A DNA stretch of 12,289 nt from Cyclobacteriaceae bacterium (GTDB taxonomy: Bacteria > Bacteroidota > Bacteroidia > Cytophagales > Cyclobacteriaceae): the NCBI GenBank assembly GCA_026994125.1, contig JALWRJ010000476.1, forward strand, positions 1-12,289, written 5' to 3'. Positions 1 through 7,736 of the stretch are shown piece by piece. Positions within the stretch are counted from its first letter, which is position 1; each line of letters starts with the position of its first letter. The notes below the pieces were generated by a model. The model did not search any database. It saw only the letters and a list, made by a program, of their open reading frames with translations, and was not told the origin of the DNA. Both the position numbers and the translations under genes were made by a program.

Positions 1-168
1 AATAAATCGGATATAAACCCGTATGCACTTACCAATCCGGCCGAATTTTTAGCTGTAGCAAGCGAATACTTTTTTGATGCCCCCGAAATTTTTGAGCGTA
101 AACACCCCGAATTGTATGCAGCCTTAGAAAAAATATTTGCGCAAAAACCTGTAGGGGATATTGTTTAA
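1..168 (+). CDS. mtfA: MtfA-family zinc-dependent peptidase, C-terminal fragment (5' end outside window)
   Basis: The first 168 bases are an open frame of 55 codons ending in TAA. The fragment contains NPYALTNPAEFLAVASEYFF followed by a HPELYAALEKIF-like end. This matches the C-terminus of the MtfA/DgsA anti-repressor family (peptidase family M90), where an NPYG-TDPAE-F-AV-SEYFF block precedes a HPELY/FPSLW block. The Glu of the NPAEF motif (fragment residue 15) is the likely third zinc ligand; the HExxH helix lies upstream of the window. In Escherichia coli MtfA binds the glucose regulator Mlc and has aminopeptidase activity. The role in Bacteroidota is not established, so no regulatory partner should be inferred. 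The gene converges with prmC, with 28 bp between the stops. The family call is confident; the length and N-terminus cannot be judged. Confidence 0.85.
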   Translation, partial: NKSDINPYALTNPAEFLAVASEYFFDAPEIFERKHPELYAALEKIFAQKPVGDIV

Positions 169-196
169 TGGTTGTTTATCAATTAGTTATATTGGA

Positions 197-1057
197 TTAG
201 GCCTGTCCTGGCCAAATTCCTTTTACCATGCGGTCTTTACCGTTAATATCTTGCTTTAAGCAAATATGTGTAAACCCAAGATTGCGCAACAGGTTTACTG
301 TATCCTGTCCAAATTTTTCGTTAATTTCAAAATAGAGAGCCCCGTTGGGGTGGAGGTGCAGGGTAGCTTGTTGGGCTATTCGTTTATAAAATAGCAAAGG
401 GTTGGTATCGGGGACAAAAAGTGCCATACCAGGCTCGTATTGTAATACATTGAGCTGCATGGTTTCTTTTTCGCTGTTTAGCACATAAGGTGGGTTGCTT
501 ACAATTACGTGGTAGTTGGTGATTGGCCAGGGTTCAAATACATTGGCTTGCCGCCATTGTACATGGGCTTCTAGTGCGGTTGCATTTTTTCGGGCAACGG
601 CTAAGGCTTCTTTGCTTATGTCAGTACCTAGTACGTGGTGGTTGGGCAGTTCCAGGGCAAGGGTAGTGGCTATGCAACCGCTGCCGGTACCTACATCCAG
701 CAGTTGTGCATTTTTAGTGTTTTGTTGGTCTTCAATTATCCACTGTACAAGTTCCTCGGTTTCGGGACGGGGAATTAAGGTGGCAGGTGTAACCTTAAAC
801 CTACGGTTGTAAAAGTAAACGCTACCTAGCACATATTGCAAAGGCTCATGGTGCTGCAAGCGGTGTATGTAGTTTGCCACTTGTTTTTCGAACCTGGGCC
901 CTGTGGTAAACAAGGTGTTTAAAATAATTTGTGTTCGGTCGAGGCCCGAAAAATGCTGAACTATTTCAAAAGCCATGGCTTCAGCTTCCTCAGGATAAGT
1001 ATTGGCCAACTGCTGGCGAATATGTTTAACAAGTGTAAAAGCCTTTGTTTTAACCAT
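197..1057 (-). CDS. prmC: Peptide chain release factor N5-glutamine methyltransferase PrmC (HemK)
   Basis: This 286-residue protein is the usual length for PrmC, which uses S-adenosylmethionine to methylate the Gln of the GGQ loop in release factors RF1 and RF2 in the cytoplasm. The N-terminal helical domain (about 1-85) is the release-factor binding part. It is followed by the linker motif IPRPETE (95-101), the SAM-binding loop DVGTGSGCIA (121-130), the acidic residue after strand 2 (D146 in GTDIS) and the catalytic NPPY tetrad (188-191) that holds the target glutamine amide. All key positions are intact. The start is an ATG 20 bp after the stop of the patatin-like gene on the same strand, so the two are probably cotranscribed with prmC second. 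No terminator is evident in the 28 bp separating it from the converging mtfA gene. Confidence 0.95.
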   Translation of the reverse strand: MVKTKAFTLVKHIRQQLANTYPEEAEAMAFEIVQHFSGLDRTQIILNTLFTTGPRFEKQVANYIHRLQHHEPLQYVLGSVYFYNRRFKVTPATLIPRPETEELVQWIIEDQQNTKNAQLLDVGTGSGCIATTLALELPNHHVLGTDISKEALAVARKNATALEAHVQWRQANVFEPWPITNYHVIVSNPPYVLNSEKETMQLNVLQYEPGMALFVPDTNPLLFYKRIAQQATLHLHPNGALYFEINEKFGQDTVNLLRNLGFTHICLKQDINGKDRMVKGIWPGQA

Positions 1058-1077
1058 AGCAGTAGTGGGGTGGGTGG

Positions 1078-2088
1078 TTAGTCCCGTGAGGTCATGCGTA
1101 AAAAAGCTTCTATTTTAGCTTTATTTTTTTGGAACAGCTTATTACCAAAGCGTTCTAATGCTTTAAAATTTTTGGGGTCAACATTATCCATGCTGTCATC
1201 TTGGTTTTTAAGTTCATCGTTTATGCGCAGGTATTGCTCGGGGTGCCCGGTAGTGTCAAAAAGTTGTTTCAGTTCATAATCTACGGTTTCCGAAACGCCC
1301 GACATCATAATATCTACCAGGGGTACCATCCACTCGGCCAGGCCCCAATGCTCGGCATCCTTGTGTTTATAAGGCTTACGGGCGTAGCCGGTACCCAGCG
1401 AAAGCATGGCCATTTCGGCCGCTCCTACGGTGTTTTGTTCTCGTTTCGATTGCTTGCGTACTTCGGCATAGGCGCACATGCCTGGGTTGTTAGCAAATAC
1501 ACCTCCATCAATAAGCGGGTATTGCTTTTTATCCATAGCCCTGATACGTGCCACCGGGAAAAATCCCGGAGCCGATGCAGTAGCCCTGGTTACATCTCTA
1601 ATGTAAAAATCCTTTTCAGGTTTATGAGCATCGTGTTGCGTAAAAAACATGGATCGCCTGCGCCTGATATCATAGGCGGTAATCAAAGTGGGTTTTAGCA
1701 AATCGCTTAACCGGGTGTTGCCAAAATAATCTTTCAGGGCTTTTTCCAGGCCTTCGGCTGTGTATTTTTCGTCTAGCACTCCCCCCAGGCTTTTAACCCG
1801 GTGCATAAATGTATTGGTAAATATTTGCTGCCCTCGTTCAAAGTAAATTTTTACTACTTCGGGGGCTTTAAATTTGGGGCGCCCGTTGCTGCCAGGTAAC
1901 AGGTAGGCACAAGCCAATATACCTCCGGTACTGGTGCCGGCAATTAAATCGAAATGGTCGGCAATTCTGCGGTCGCTATCTCCGGTTATTTGCTGTAAAA
2001 GCTTTTCGGTGTGCAGCAGCAATTGCCCGGGAATAATACCCCGAATGCCTCCTCCATCAATCGATAAAATTACTTTTTTTATGGCCAT
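1078..2088 (-). CDS. Patatin-like phospholipase / acyl hydrolase
   Basis: This 336-residue cytoplasmic-type protein has no signal peptide. It shows the three patatin signatures: the oxyanion loop DGGGIRG (11-17), the nucleophile elbow GTSTGG (51-56, Ser53) and the DGG motif (194-196, Asp194) that completes the Ser-Asp dyad. NNPG after the DGG is also typical. Family members hydrolyse acyl esters of phospholipids or other lipids; the substrate here is unknown. It is the first gene of a likely two-gene unit with prmC, preceded by a 295-bp AT-rich intergenic region. The plant-type patatin architecture resembles CapV, the phospholipase effector of some CBASS defence systems, but no CD-NTase, Cap2 or Cap3 gene is next to it, so a housekeeping or orphan lipase is more likely. 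ATG at 2088 is chosen because the GGGIRG motif starts only 11 residues in, as in relatives. Confidence 0.9.
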   Translation of the reverse strand: MAIKKVILSIDGGGIRGIIPGQLLLHTEKLLQQITGDSDRRIADHFDLIAGTSTGGILACAYLLPGSNGRPKFKAPEVVKIYFERGQQIFTNTFMHRVKSLGGVLDEKYTAEGLEKALKDYFGNTRLSDLLKPTLITAYDIRRRRSMFFTQHDAHKPEKDFYIRDVTRATASAPGFFPVARIRAMDKKQYPLIDGGVFANNPGMCAYAEVRKQSKREQNTVGAAEMAMLSLGTGYARKPYKHKDAEHWGLAEWMVPLVDIMMSGVSETVDYELKQLFDTTGHPEQYLRINDELKNQDDSMDNVDPKNFKALERFGNKLFQKNKAKIEAFLRMTSRD

Positions 2089-2096
2089 GGGTCTTT

Positions 2097-2138
2097 AGGA
2101 ATTAATAAGATAAATTATATGTATTAAGGAATTAATAA
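2097..2138. repeat. Two direct copies of a 12-bp sequence upstream of the patatin-like gene
   Basis: AGGAATTAATAA occurs at 2097-2108 and again at 2127-2138, exactly 30 bp apart (about three helical turns). It lies 9-50 bp upstream of the patatin start codon, in the position of a leader or operator. The spacing would place a DNA-binding protein on one face of the helix, but the region is very AT-rich and chance similarity is possible. Confidence 0.4.
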
Positions 2139-2351
2139 AAAAATAAAAGTTTTAAAATATTAAAATTGATCAATATTAAATTTAGGCGAATATACTATCT
2201 TTTCTAAATTGTTAGTATTAATGTAATTTGGGTAAAGCATCATGATTATTATAAATTTTACAATTTTCTAAACTTTTTGCACCCAGGTTACGTTAGTTAA
2301 AGTAGTACAAATAAGTACTTTCATAAATTAGGTTAAGGTTAGGTTAAATCA

Positions 2352-2374
2352 AGGGCTCCCAAGTTGGGAGCCCT
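2352..2374 (-). terminator. Probable transcription terminator of the channel-like gene
   Basis: AGGGCTCCCA (2352-2361) pairs perfectly with TGGGAGCCCT (2365-2374) around a 3-nt loop, giving a 10-bp GC-rich stem. It begins 9 bp past the stop codon of the minus-strand gene ending at 2384, the expected place for its terminator. The tract following it on the minus strand is only modestly T-rich (GATTTAAC), so intrinsic termination may be weak; the hairpin could instead mainly stabilise the mRNA 3' end. Confidence 0.6.
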
Positions 2375-2383
2375 GATTTATAT

Positions 2384-3118
2384 TTAGTCGTTTTTGGCTG
2401 GCAACCCCAGCAATTTGCCAATGATTAAAATCGCATATAAATTTCCCCAAACAGCCTCTATTACTGCTAAATTCCGCAGCAATGGAACAGGGTTAGGATA
2501 GGCGGTATCTAACCCGCCCAAAATATTAAAACTGTAATAAATAAATTCGGCATAGCTTTCGAGCCCCAGGCTAAATGTTTTACCCAAAATGCCGGGCATG
2601 GCAATATTTAACAGGTCGTAGAGGCTGGCAAAGCTGATGCCAATCATTAAATAAACAGCGGCCGCTCCCCACAATTTACTTGGGGTAAATGTATTCCCCG
2701 AAAATAAATCGCGAATGGCAAAGGCAATTACGGTTACTTCAATAGGAAACAAGCCTGCATGCAAGGCAAATAAATAGGCTTGGCGGTTTTCAAATTCTAT
2801 AATTTTATAAAAAGGGAACTCGCCCATAAGCCCAAAGCTTACAATAACCAATAGCACCACAAAGTAGATACCCGTAAGCCACTTGTTGGTCGTAAAATCT
2901 TTGAGTAAATCCCAAAGTAAAAAAGAATAAAAAGCTCCAAAACCTGAAAATAAGGTAATTATTAACTTATCAGCAAATGTTGGATGTTGGTAATTAAGGG
3001 TAGTGGACAGTACCAAGCCCGAAACTATGATAATGATCTGAATAATAACCACATTCCGGTAATCTTTTTTCTTTTCTTTCTCCTTATCCGAGGCATGGTT
3101 GCTTAAAAAACGGAACAT
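2384..3118 (-). CDS. Six-segment membrane protein related to Ion_trans_2 potassium channels, with a degenerate pore filter
   Basis: The 244-residue protein has a short charged N-terminus (about 1-21, rich in Lys and Glu) and hydrophobic segments at roughly 23-41, 52-72, 81-98, 115-138, 149-170 and 215-238. The end, YYSFNILGGLDTAYP then LLRNLAVIEAVWGNLY (195-228), closely resembles the pore helix and inner helix of bacterial two-TM-type K+ channels, which read like YFSF-TLTTVGYGD-TP then ARSLA-LEA-GQLY. The T-x-G-Y-G-D selectivity filter is absent: GGLD (201-204) stands in its place and the loop is about one residue shorter. It may be a non-selective channel, a channel with another ion preference, or a non-conducting relative. 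The frame is intact, so it is not an obvious pseudogene. It diverges from ypdA across 82 bp and is monocistronic, followed by a hairpin. Confidence 0.72.
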   Translation of the reverse strand: MFRFLSNHASDKEKEKKKDYRNVVIIQIIIIVSGLVLSTTLNYQHPTFADKLIITLFSGFGAFYSFLLWDLLKDFTTNKWLTGIYFVVLLVIVSFGLMGEFPFYKIIEFENRQAYLFALHAGLFPIEVTVIAFAIRDLFSGNTFTPSKLWGAAAVYLMIGISFASLYDLLNIAMPGILGKTFSLGLESYAEFIYYSFNILGGLDTAYPNPVPLLRNLAVIEAVWGNLYAILIIGKLLGLPAKND

Positions 3119-3174
3119 AAGCGGTGCGGGTTTGAGTTATTACGGCTAATTAATTTACTAATCTAACACCATTT

Positions 3175-3185
3175 TATAATCTTTG
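3175..3185 (+). promoter_or_regulatory. Possible promoter core for ypdA in the divergent intergenic region
   Basis: The 82 bp between the divergent channel-like gene and ypdA contain TATAATCTTTG (3175-3185), 15 bp before the ATG. It resembles both a classical TATAAT box and, with one base of misfit, the Bacteroidota TAnnTTTG element. No clear -33 TTTG is seen upstream, and I found no matching element for the divergent gene, so this is a weak call. Confidence 0.3.
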
Positions 3186-3200
3186 TATTAAATCATTTTT

Positions 3201-4172
3201 ATGAAAACACTGGATGTAATAATTGTAGGAGCTGGCCCAATTGGCATGGCTTGTGGCATCGAAGCCCAAAAAGCAGGGCTTAGTTACGCTATTTTTGACA
3301 AAGGTTGTTTGGTAAATTCTATCTATAACTACCCCAAAGGAATGACCTTTTTTTCTACTTCCGAAAAATTGGAAATTGGAGGCGTGCCTTTTATATCGCA
3401 CCAAAGTAAGCCCAACAGGTTCGAAGCCCTGGAGTACTACCGCAGAGTAGCCACTACCTGGAACTTAAATCTAAAACTCTACGAAAAAATTGAAGCTGTA
3501 GTTAAAAACAAAGATAATCTTTTTGAAGTAAATACCCCCAAAGGCACTTACCGAGCCAGGCATATAATAGTGGCTACCGGGTTTTACGATTACCCGTATT
3601 TAATTGGTGTAGCCGGAGAAAACCTGCCTAAGGTTAAACATTATTACGATGAGCCTCATCCTTATTTTGGCCAAAAAATTGTAGTGGTAGGTGCCGCCAA
3701 TTCGGCTGTAGATGTAGCCCTCGAAACCTTTAGGAAAGGAGCCGAAGTAACCATGATAATTCGCGAAGATAAAATAAGAGACAGCGTAAAGTATTGGGTT
3801 AAACCCGATATTGAAAACCGGATTGCAGCCGGTGAGATAAAAGCCTATTTTAACTCCAACATTACCAACATTACCGAGCATACGGTTGAGTTTACTACCC
3901 CGCAAGGTAACCTGGAAATTGAAAACGATTTTGTATTAGCTATGACCGGCTACAAACCCGATTTTACGTTTTTGAAGTCGCTGGGAGTAACCTTTATGTC
4001 AGATGAGTACCACACCCCTGTATATAACGAACATACCAACGAAACCTCTGCCCCAAATGTGTACATAGCAGGTGTGGTGTGCGGAGGCCTCATTACCAAT
4101 AAATGGTTTATCGAAAACTCTCGGGTGCATGCCGGGCTTATCATAAACAATATTGTAAGTAAAAAAAGCTGA
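3201..4172 (+). CDS. ypdA: YpdA-family FAD/NADPH-dependent bacillithiol disulfide reductase (Bdr)
   Basis: This is a 323-residue flavoprotein of the thioredoxin-reductase-like class. The FAD dinucleotide fold is at the N-terminus (VGAGPIG, 9-15), and the NADPH-binding loop is VVGAANSA (162-169). The block GCLVNSIYNYP with TFFSTSEKLEIGG that follows the first fold is diagnostic of the YpdA family, which is thought to reduce bacillithiol disulfide (BSSB) with NADPH. A CxxC redox pair of true thioredoxin reductases is absent, as expected. Staphylococcal YpdA has a functionally important Cys in the first glycine loop (GGGPCG, Cys14); here that position is Ile14, with the nearest Cys at 18. No bacillithiol synthesis gene is in the window. 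It diverges from the channel-like gene and is followed 102 bp later by pyc. Confidence 0.85.
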   Translation: MKTLDVIIVGAGPIGMACGIEAQKAGLSYAIFDKGCLVNSIYNYPKGMTFFSTSEKLEIGGVPFISHQSKPNRFEALEYYRRVATTWNLNLKLYEKIEAVVKNKDNLFEVNTPKGTYRARHIIVATGFYDYPYLIGVAGENLPKVKHYYDEPHPYFGQKIVVVGAANSAVDVALETFRKGAEVTMIIREDKIRDSVKYWVKPDIENRIAAGEIKAYFNSNITNITEHTVEFTTPQGNLEIENDFVLAMTGYKPDFTFLKSLGVTFMSDEYHTPVYNEHTNETSAPNVYIAGVVCGGLITNKWFIENSRVHAGLIINNIVSKKS

Positions 4173-4213
4173 CTATCTAACCTTACATCCATAAATTAAA
4201 ATTTAGTTTGGGT

Positions 4214-4247
4214 TTTGGTTCACATTTGCCCCCTCAGGTTATATTTT
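4214..4247 (+). promoter_or_regulatory. Weak candidate promoter for pyc
   Basis: TTTG (4214-4217), a 22-bp spacer and TATATTTT (4240-4247, 7 of 8 matches to TAnnTTTG) lie in the 102 bp between ypdA and pyc. If used, transcription would start about 20 bp before the ATG at 4275, which also argues against the upstream TTG start. The match is imperfect in a T-rich stretch. Confidence 0.28.
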
Positions 4248-4274
4248 TATATCATAATTGTTGAATCTGCCTTT

Positions 4275-7200
4275 ATGATACCTAAGAATCAAATCTCGAA
4301 ACTACTTGTAGCTAACCGGGGCGAAATTGCCATCCGGGTGTTGCGTGCAGCCTCCGAACTAAACATTACTACCGTTGCGGTATTTACCTACGAAGATCGG
4401 TTTTCGTTGCACCGTTACAAAGCAGATGAGGCTTACCAAATTGGCGATGATAACGAGCCGCTTAAGCCTTATTTAGATATTGAAGGTATTATTGCTTTGG
4501 CCAAGTCTAAGGAGGTTAATGCCATCCACCCCGGGTATGGCTTTCTATCCGAAAATGTAACGCTGGCACGCAGGTGTAAGCAGGAGGGTATTATTTTTAT
4601 TGGCCCTAACCCCGATGTAATGGAGAAACTGGGCGATAAAGTAGCTGCCAAAGAAATTGCCATAAAAGCTAAGGTGCCCATTATTGAAGATAGCAAAGAG
4701 CCCCTTACCTCGGTAGAGGTGGCCCTTAAAGAAGCCTCCCGCATTGGGTATCCGGTTATGCTTAAAGCTGCAGCCGGTGGGGGTGGCCGCGGTATGCGTA
4801 TTATTAGTGATGAAAAAAACCTGAAAAAACTTTTTAACGAAGCCCGTAACGAAGCCAAAAACGCCTTTGGTGACGACACCGTTTTTTTAGAGAAGTACAT
4901 TGATAACCCCAAGCACATCGAAGTGCAAATTATGGGTGATAATTATGGTCATATCGTCCACCTGTTCGAACGCGATTGTTCCGTACAGCGCAGGTTTCAA
5001 AAAGTGGTAGAAATTGCCCCCAGCCCCACCTTGCCCCAAGCCGTAAAAGAACAATTGTACAACTACGCACTTACCTTAGCGCGTTATGTAAACTACAATA
5101 ATGTAGGTACCGTTGAGTTTTTGGTAGATAGCCAAATGCAAATTTATTTTATCGAAGTAAATCCTCGCATCCAGGTAGAACATACCATTACCGAAGAGGT
5201 TACCGGTGTAGATATTGTACGTACTCAAATAGAAATTGCACGTGGGTATAAACTATCCGATCCCCAAATTTATATTAAAAACCAAGCCGATGTAAAACTA
5301 AACGGATATGCCATCCAGTGCCGAATTACCACCGAGGATCCCGAAAATGAGTTTAAACCTGACTACGGAACCATTATTGCTTACCGCAGTGCAGGTGGGT
5401 TTGGTATCAGGCTCGATGCCGGCAATTGCTATACCGGTGCTAAAATATCTCCCTTCTTCGATTCGTTATTGGTAAAAATTTCGGCTTTTGGTCGCACCCT
5501 TAAAGGCGCTGCCTTTAGGTTGGATAGAGCCTTGCGTGAGTTTAGGATACGAGGCGTAAAAACCAATGTAGGATTTTTAGAAAATGTAATTACTACACCT
5601 ACTTTTTACAAAGGCGAAGCCACCGTAAATTTTATTGGACAAAACCCACAGCTGTTTAAAATTACCGGTTGGCAGGATTCGGGCACTAAAATGCTTACCT
5701 ACCTGGCTAATGTAATTGTAAATGGCAACCCCGATGTTAAAAAGGTGGATGCTTCTAAGAAGTTCCGGCTACCCAAACCGCCTTGTACCGATGCACTTAC
5801 CCCTTACCCAAAGGGTAGTAAAGATTTACTTACCGAACTGGGTCCCGAAGGGCTGGCAGGTTGGTTAAAAGAAAATCCGGTGGTGCAATTTACCGATACA
5901 ACCCTGCGCGATGCCCACCAATCGCTATTGGCTACCCGTATGCGAACCTACGATATGCTGGCCGTGGCCGAGCATTTTGCCAAAGATCATCCGCAAGTGT
6001 TTTCCATGGAGGTTTGGGGCGGTGCTACCTTTGATGTGGCTATGCGATTTTTAAAAGAAAGCCCCTGGAAACGGTTGCAATTACTTCGCGAAGCTGTTCC
6101 TAATATTTTACTGCAAATGCTAATTCGGGGCTCTAATGCGGTTGGGTATAAAGCCTATCCCGATAACCTGGTCGAAAAATTTATTGAAAAAGCCTGGCAG
6201 AATGGCAACGATGTTTTTCGCATCTTCGATTCACTAAATTGGCTCGAAGCCATGAAAGTAAGCATTAAAGCCGTTCGCGAGCGCACCGGAGGTATAGCCG
6301 AAGTAGCCATTGATTATACAGGCGATTTGCTAAATCCTAACGAAACCAAATACAACCTACAATATTACCTGGATTTGGCCAGGCGCATCGAAGATGAAGG
6401 AGCCCATATTTTGGCTATTAAAGATATGGCCGGCCTGCTTAAGCCCTATGCAGCTACCAAGCTAATTACCGAGTTAAAAAAAGCAATAGATATACCCTTG
6501 CATTTACATACGCATGATACTTCGGGCATGCAGGCAACCACCTACCTTAAAGCCATCGAAGCCGGGGTAGATGTGGTAGATGTTGCCCTTGCCTCCATGT
6601 CCGGCCTTACTTCGCAACCTAATTTTAACTCGTTGGTGGCCACCTTGCAACACCAGCCCAATGCTCCGCAGATTAACCTGGCTAAGCTAAACAAGTACGC
6701 CAATTATTGGGAAGATGTGCGCGAGATTTACTACCCCTTTGAATCGGGCTTAAAAGCGGGAACTGCCGAAGTGTACGACCACGAAATTCCGGGTGGGCAG
6801 TACTCCAATTTACGACCCCAAGCCATTGCGCTAGGCCTTGAAACACAATTTGAAACCATTAAAAAAAACTATGCGGTTGTAAATAAAATGTTTGGCAACA
6901 TTGTTAAAGTAACGCCCTCATCCAAAGTAGTGGGCGATATGGCCTTATTTATGACAGCCAACGGGCTTACCGAAGAAGATATCATGGAGCGGGGCGAAAG
7001 CCTTTCTTTCCCGGATTCGGTCGTTAGTTTTTTTAGGGGCGAGTTGGGGCAGCCTCATGGAGGATTCCCCAAGAAATTGCAAAAAATAGTGCTTAAAGAT
7101 GCTGCTCCGTTTACCGATCGCCCCAATGCTCATTTGGCTCCGGTTAATTTTGAAGTGGAAATGAAGCAATTTAAAAAAGAGTTTGACCAAGGGGTAGATG

Positions 7201-7736
7201 AACTTGACTTTATTTCGTATAAGCTTTACCCTAAAGTGTTTAAAGATTTTTATGAAAGCCGTAAACAATATGGAAATATTAGTTTTTTGCCTACCATTCC
7301 TTTTTTCTTTGGTATGAAGCCGGGCGAGGATATCATTGTGCCCATTGGTAAAGGCAAGGTGCTTTCAATTAAATTTTTATATAAGTCGAACCCCGATGAT
7401 GATGGTATGTGCAAGGTATCGTTCGAGCTAAATGGCCAAACTCGTACCTTAAATATACGCGACCACTCGGCTAAGGTAGATAAGGCAGTACATGCCAAAG
7501 CTACAGAGCCGAATCATATTGGAGCGCCTTTGCAAGGCCGTTTAAGTAAGCTGCTGGTGAGCCCGGGCGATAAAATAGCTGTAAATCAGGTGCTTTTTGT
7601 GATAGAAGCCATGAAAATGGAAACTAACGTGGCCGCACCTGCAGCCGGTACCGTAAAAGCCCTGCCCTTGCAAGAAGGCGAATTGGTAGCGCAAGACGAC
7701 CTTATTGTGGTAATAGACCAGGAATGGAAAAAGTAG
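4275..7736 (+). CDS. pyc: Pyruvate carboxylase, single-chain
   Basis: This 1153-residue biotin enzyme carboxylates pyruvate to oxaloacetate using ATP and bicarbonate, refilling the TCA cycle and feeding gluconeogenesis. The domains are in the standard order. The biotin carboxylase begins at LLVANRGEIAIRV (about 10-22) and has the ATP-grasp glycine loop GGGGRGMR (168-175). The carboxyltransferase TIM barrel starts at FTDTTLRDAHQS (539-550), with the metal ligand Asp546, the carboxylysine candidate Lys716 (AIKDMAG) and the His pair in HLHTHD (745 and 747). The PC linker/tetramerisation region follows, and the C-terminal biotinyl domain has EAMKMET with biotin-accepting Lys1114. All catalytic positions are intact and the length is normal. 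The frame opens at a TTG at 4215, but ATG 4275 is the better start: relatives begin just before the KLLVANRG block and the 20 extra residues look like translated leader. The end overlaps elaA by 13 bp. Confidence 0.97.
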   Translation: MIPKNQISKLLVANRGEIAIRVLRAASELNITTVAVFTYEDRFSLHRYKADEAYQIGDDNEPLKPYLDIEGIIALAKSKEVNAIHPGYGFLSENVTLARRCKQEGIIFIGPNPDVMEKLGDKVAAKEIAIKAKVPIIEDSKEPLTSVEVALKEASRIGYPVMLKAAAGGGGRGMRIISDEKNLKKLFNEARNEAKNAFGDDTVFLEKYIDNPKHIEVQIMGDNYGHIVHLFERDCSVQRRFQKVVEIAPSPTLPQAVKEQLYNYALTLARYVNYNNVGTVEFLVDSQMQIYFIEVNPRIQVEHTITEEVTGVDIVRTQIEIARGYKLSDPQIYIKNQADVKLNGYAIQCRITTEDPENEFKPDYGTIIAYRSAGGFGIRLDAGNCYTGAKISPFFDSLLVKISAFGRTLKGAAFRLDRALREFRIRGVKTNVGFLENVITTPTFYKGEATVNFIGQNPQLFKITGWQDSGTKMLTYLANVIVNGNPDVKKVDASKKFRLPKPPCTDALTPYPKGSKDLLTELGPEGLAGWLKENPVVQFTDTTLRDAHQSLLATRMRTYDMLAVAEHFAKDHPQVFSMEVWGGATFDVAMRFLKESPWKRLQLLREAVPNILLQMLIRGSNAVGYKAYPDNLVEKFIEKAWQNGNDVFRIFDSLNWLEAMKVSIKAVRERTGGIAEVAIDYTGDLLNPNETKYNLQYYLDLARRIEDEGAHILAIKDMAGLLKPYAATKLITELKKAIDIPLHLHTHDTSGMQATTYLKAIEAGVDVVDVALASMSGLTSQPNFNSLVATLQHQPNAPQINLAKLNKYANYWEDVREIYYPFESGLKAGTAEVYDHEIPGGQYSNLRPQAIALGLETQFETIKKNYAVVNKMFGNIVKVTPSSKVVGDMALFMTANGLTEEDIMERGESLSFPDSVVSFFRGELGQPHGGFPKKLQKIVLKDAAPFTDRPNAHLAPVNFEVEMKQFKKEFDQGVDELDFISYKLYPKVFKDFYESRKQYGNISFLPTIPFFFGMKPGEDIIVPIGKGKVLSIKFLYKSNPDDDGMCKVSFELNGQTRTLNIRDHSAKVDKAVHAKATEPNHIGAPLQGRLSKLLVSPGDKIAVNQVLFVIEAMKMETNVAAPAAGTVKALPLQEGELVAQDDLIVVIDQEWKK

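Larger units (their letters stand above)
2089..2383. other. AT-rich intergenic region between patatin-like gene and channel-like gene
   Basis: There is no coding frame of note on either strand in these 295 bp. Both flanking genes are on the minus strand, so the region holds the 3' end of the channel-like transcript and the promoter of the patatin-prmC unit. Visible elements are a 12-bp direct repeat (2097-2138), a perfect 10-bp palindrome ATTGATCAAT (2165-2174) lying between two copies of AATATTAAA (2156-2164 and 2172-2180), a GGTTA-rich run (2328-2350) and the hairpin at 2352-2374. I found no clean TAnnTTTG promoter on the minus strand. Confidence 0.6.

Noticed and set aside
516..812. Plus-strand frame opposite prmC and similar antisense frames across pyc and dpp4
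   Set aside because: Antisense shadows of well-identified genes with no family resemblance of their own.
1078..2088. CBASS defence operon with a CapV effector
   Set aside because: The adjacent genes are prmC and a channel-like protein; no CD-NTase, ubiquitin-like or HORMA/TRIP13 partner is present.
2328..2350. GGTTA-rich run resembling telomeric repeats
   Set aside because: Only about three imperfect units inside a bacterial intergenic region; no further structure supports a special role.
4215..4274. 20-residue N-terminal extension of pyruvate carboxylase from a TTG start
   Set aside because: Relatives start just before the KLLVANRG block; the extension is hydrophobic leader-like sequence and overlaps the likely promoter.
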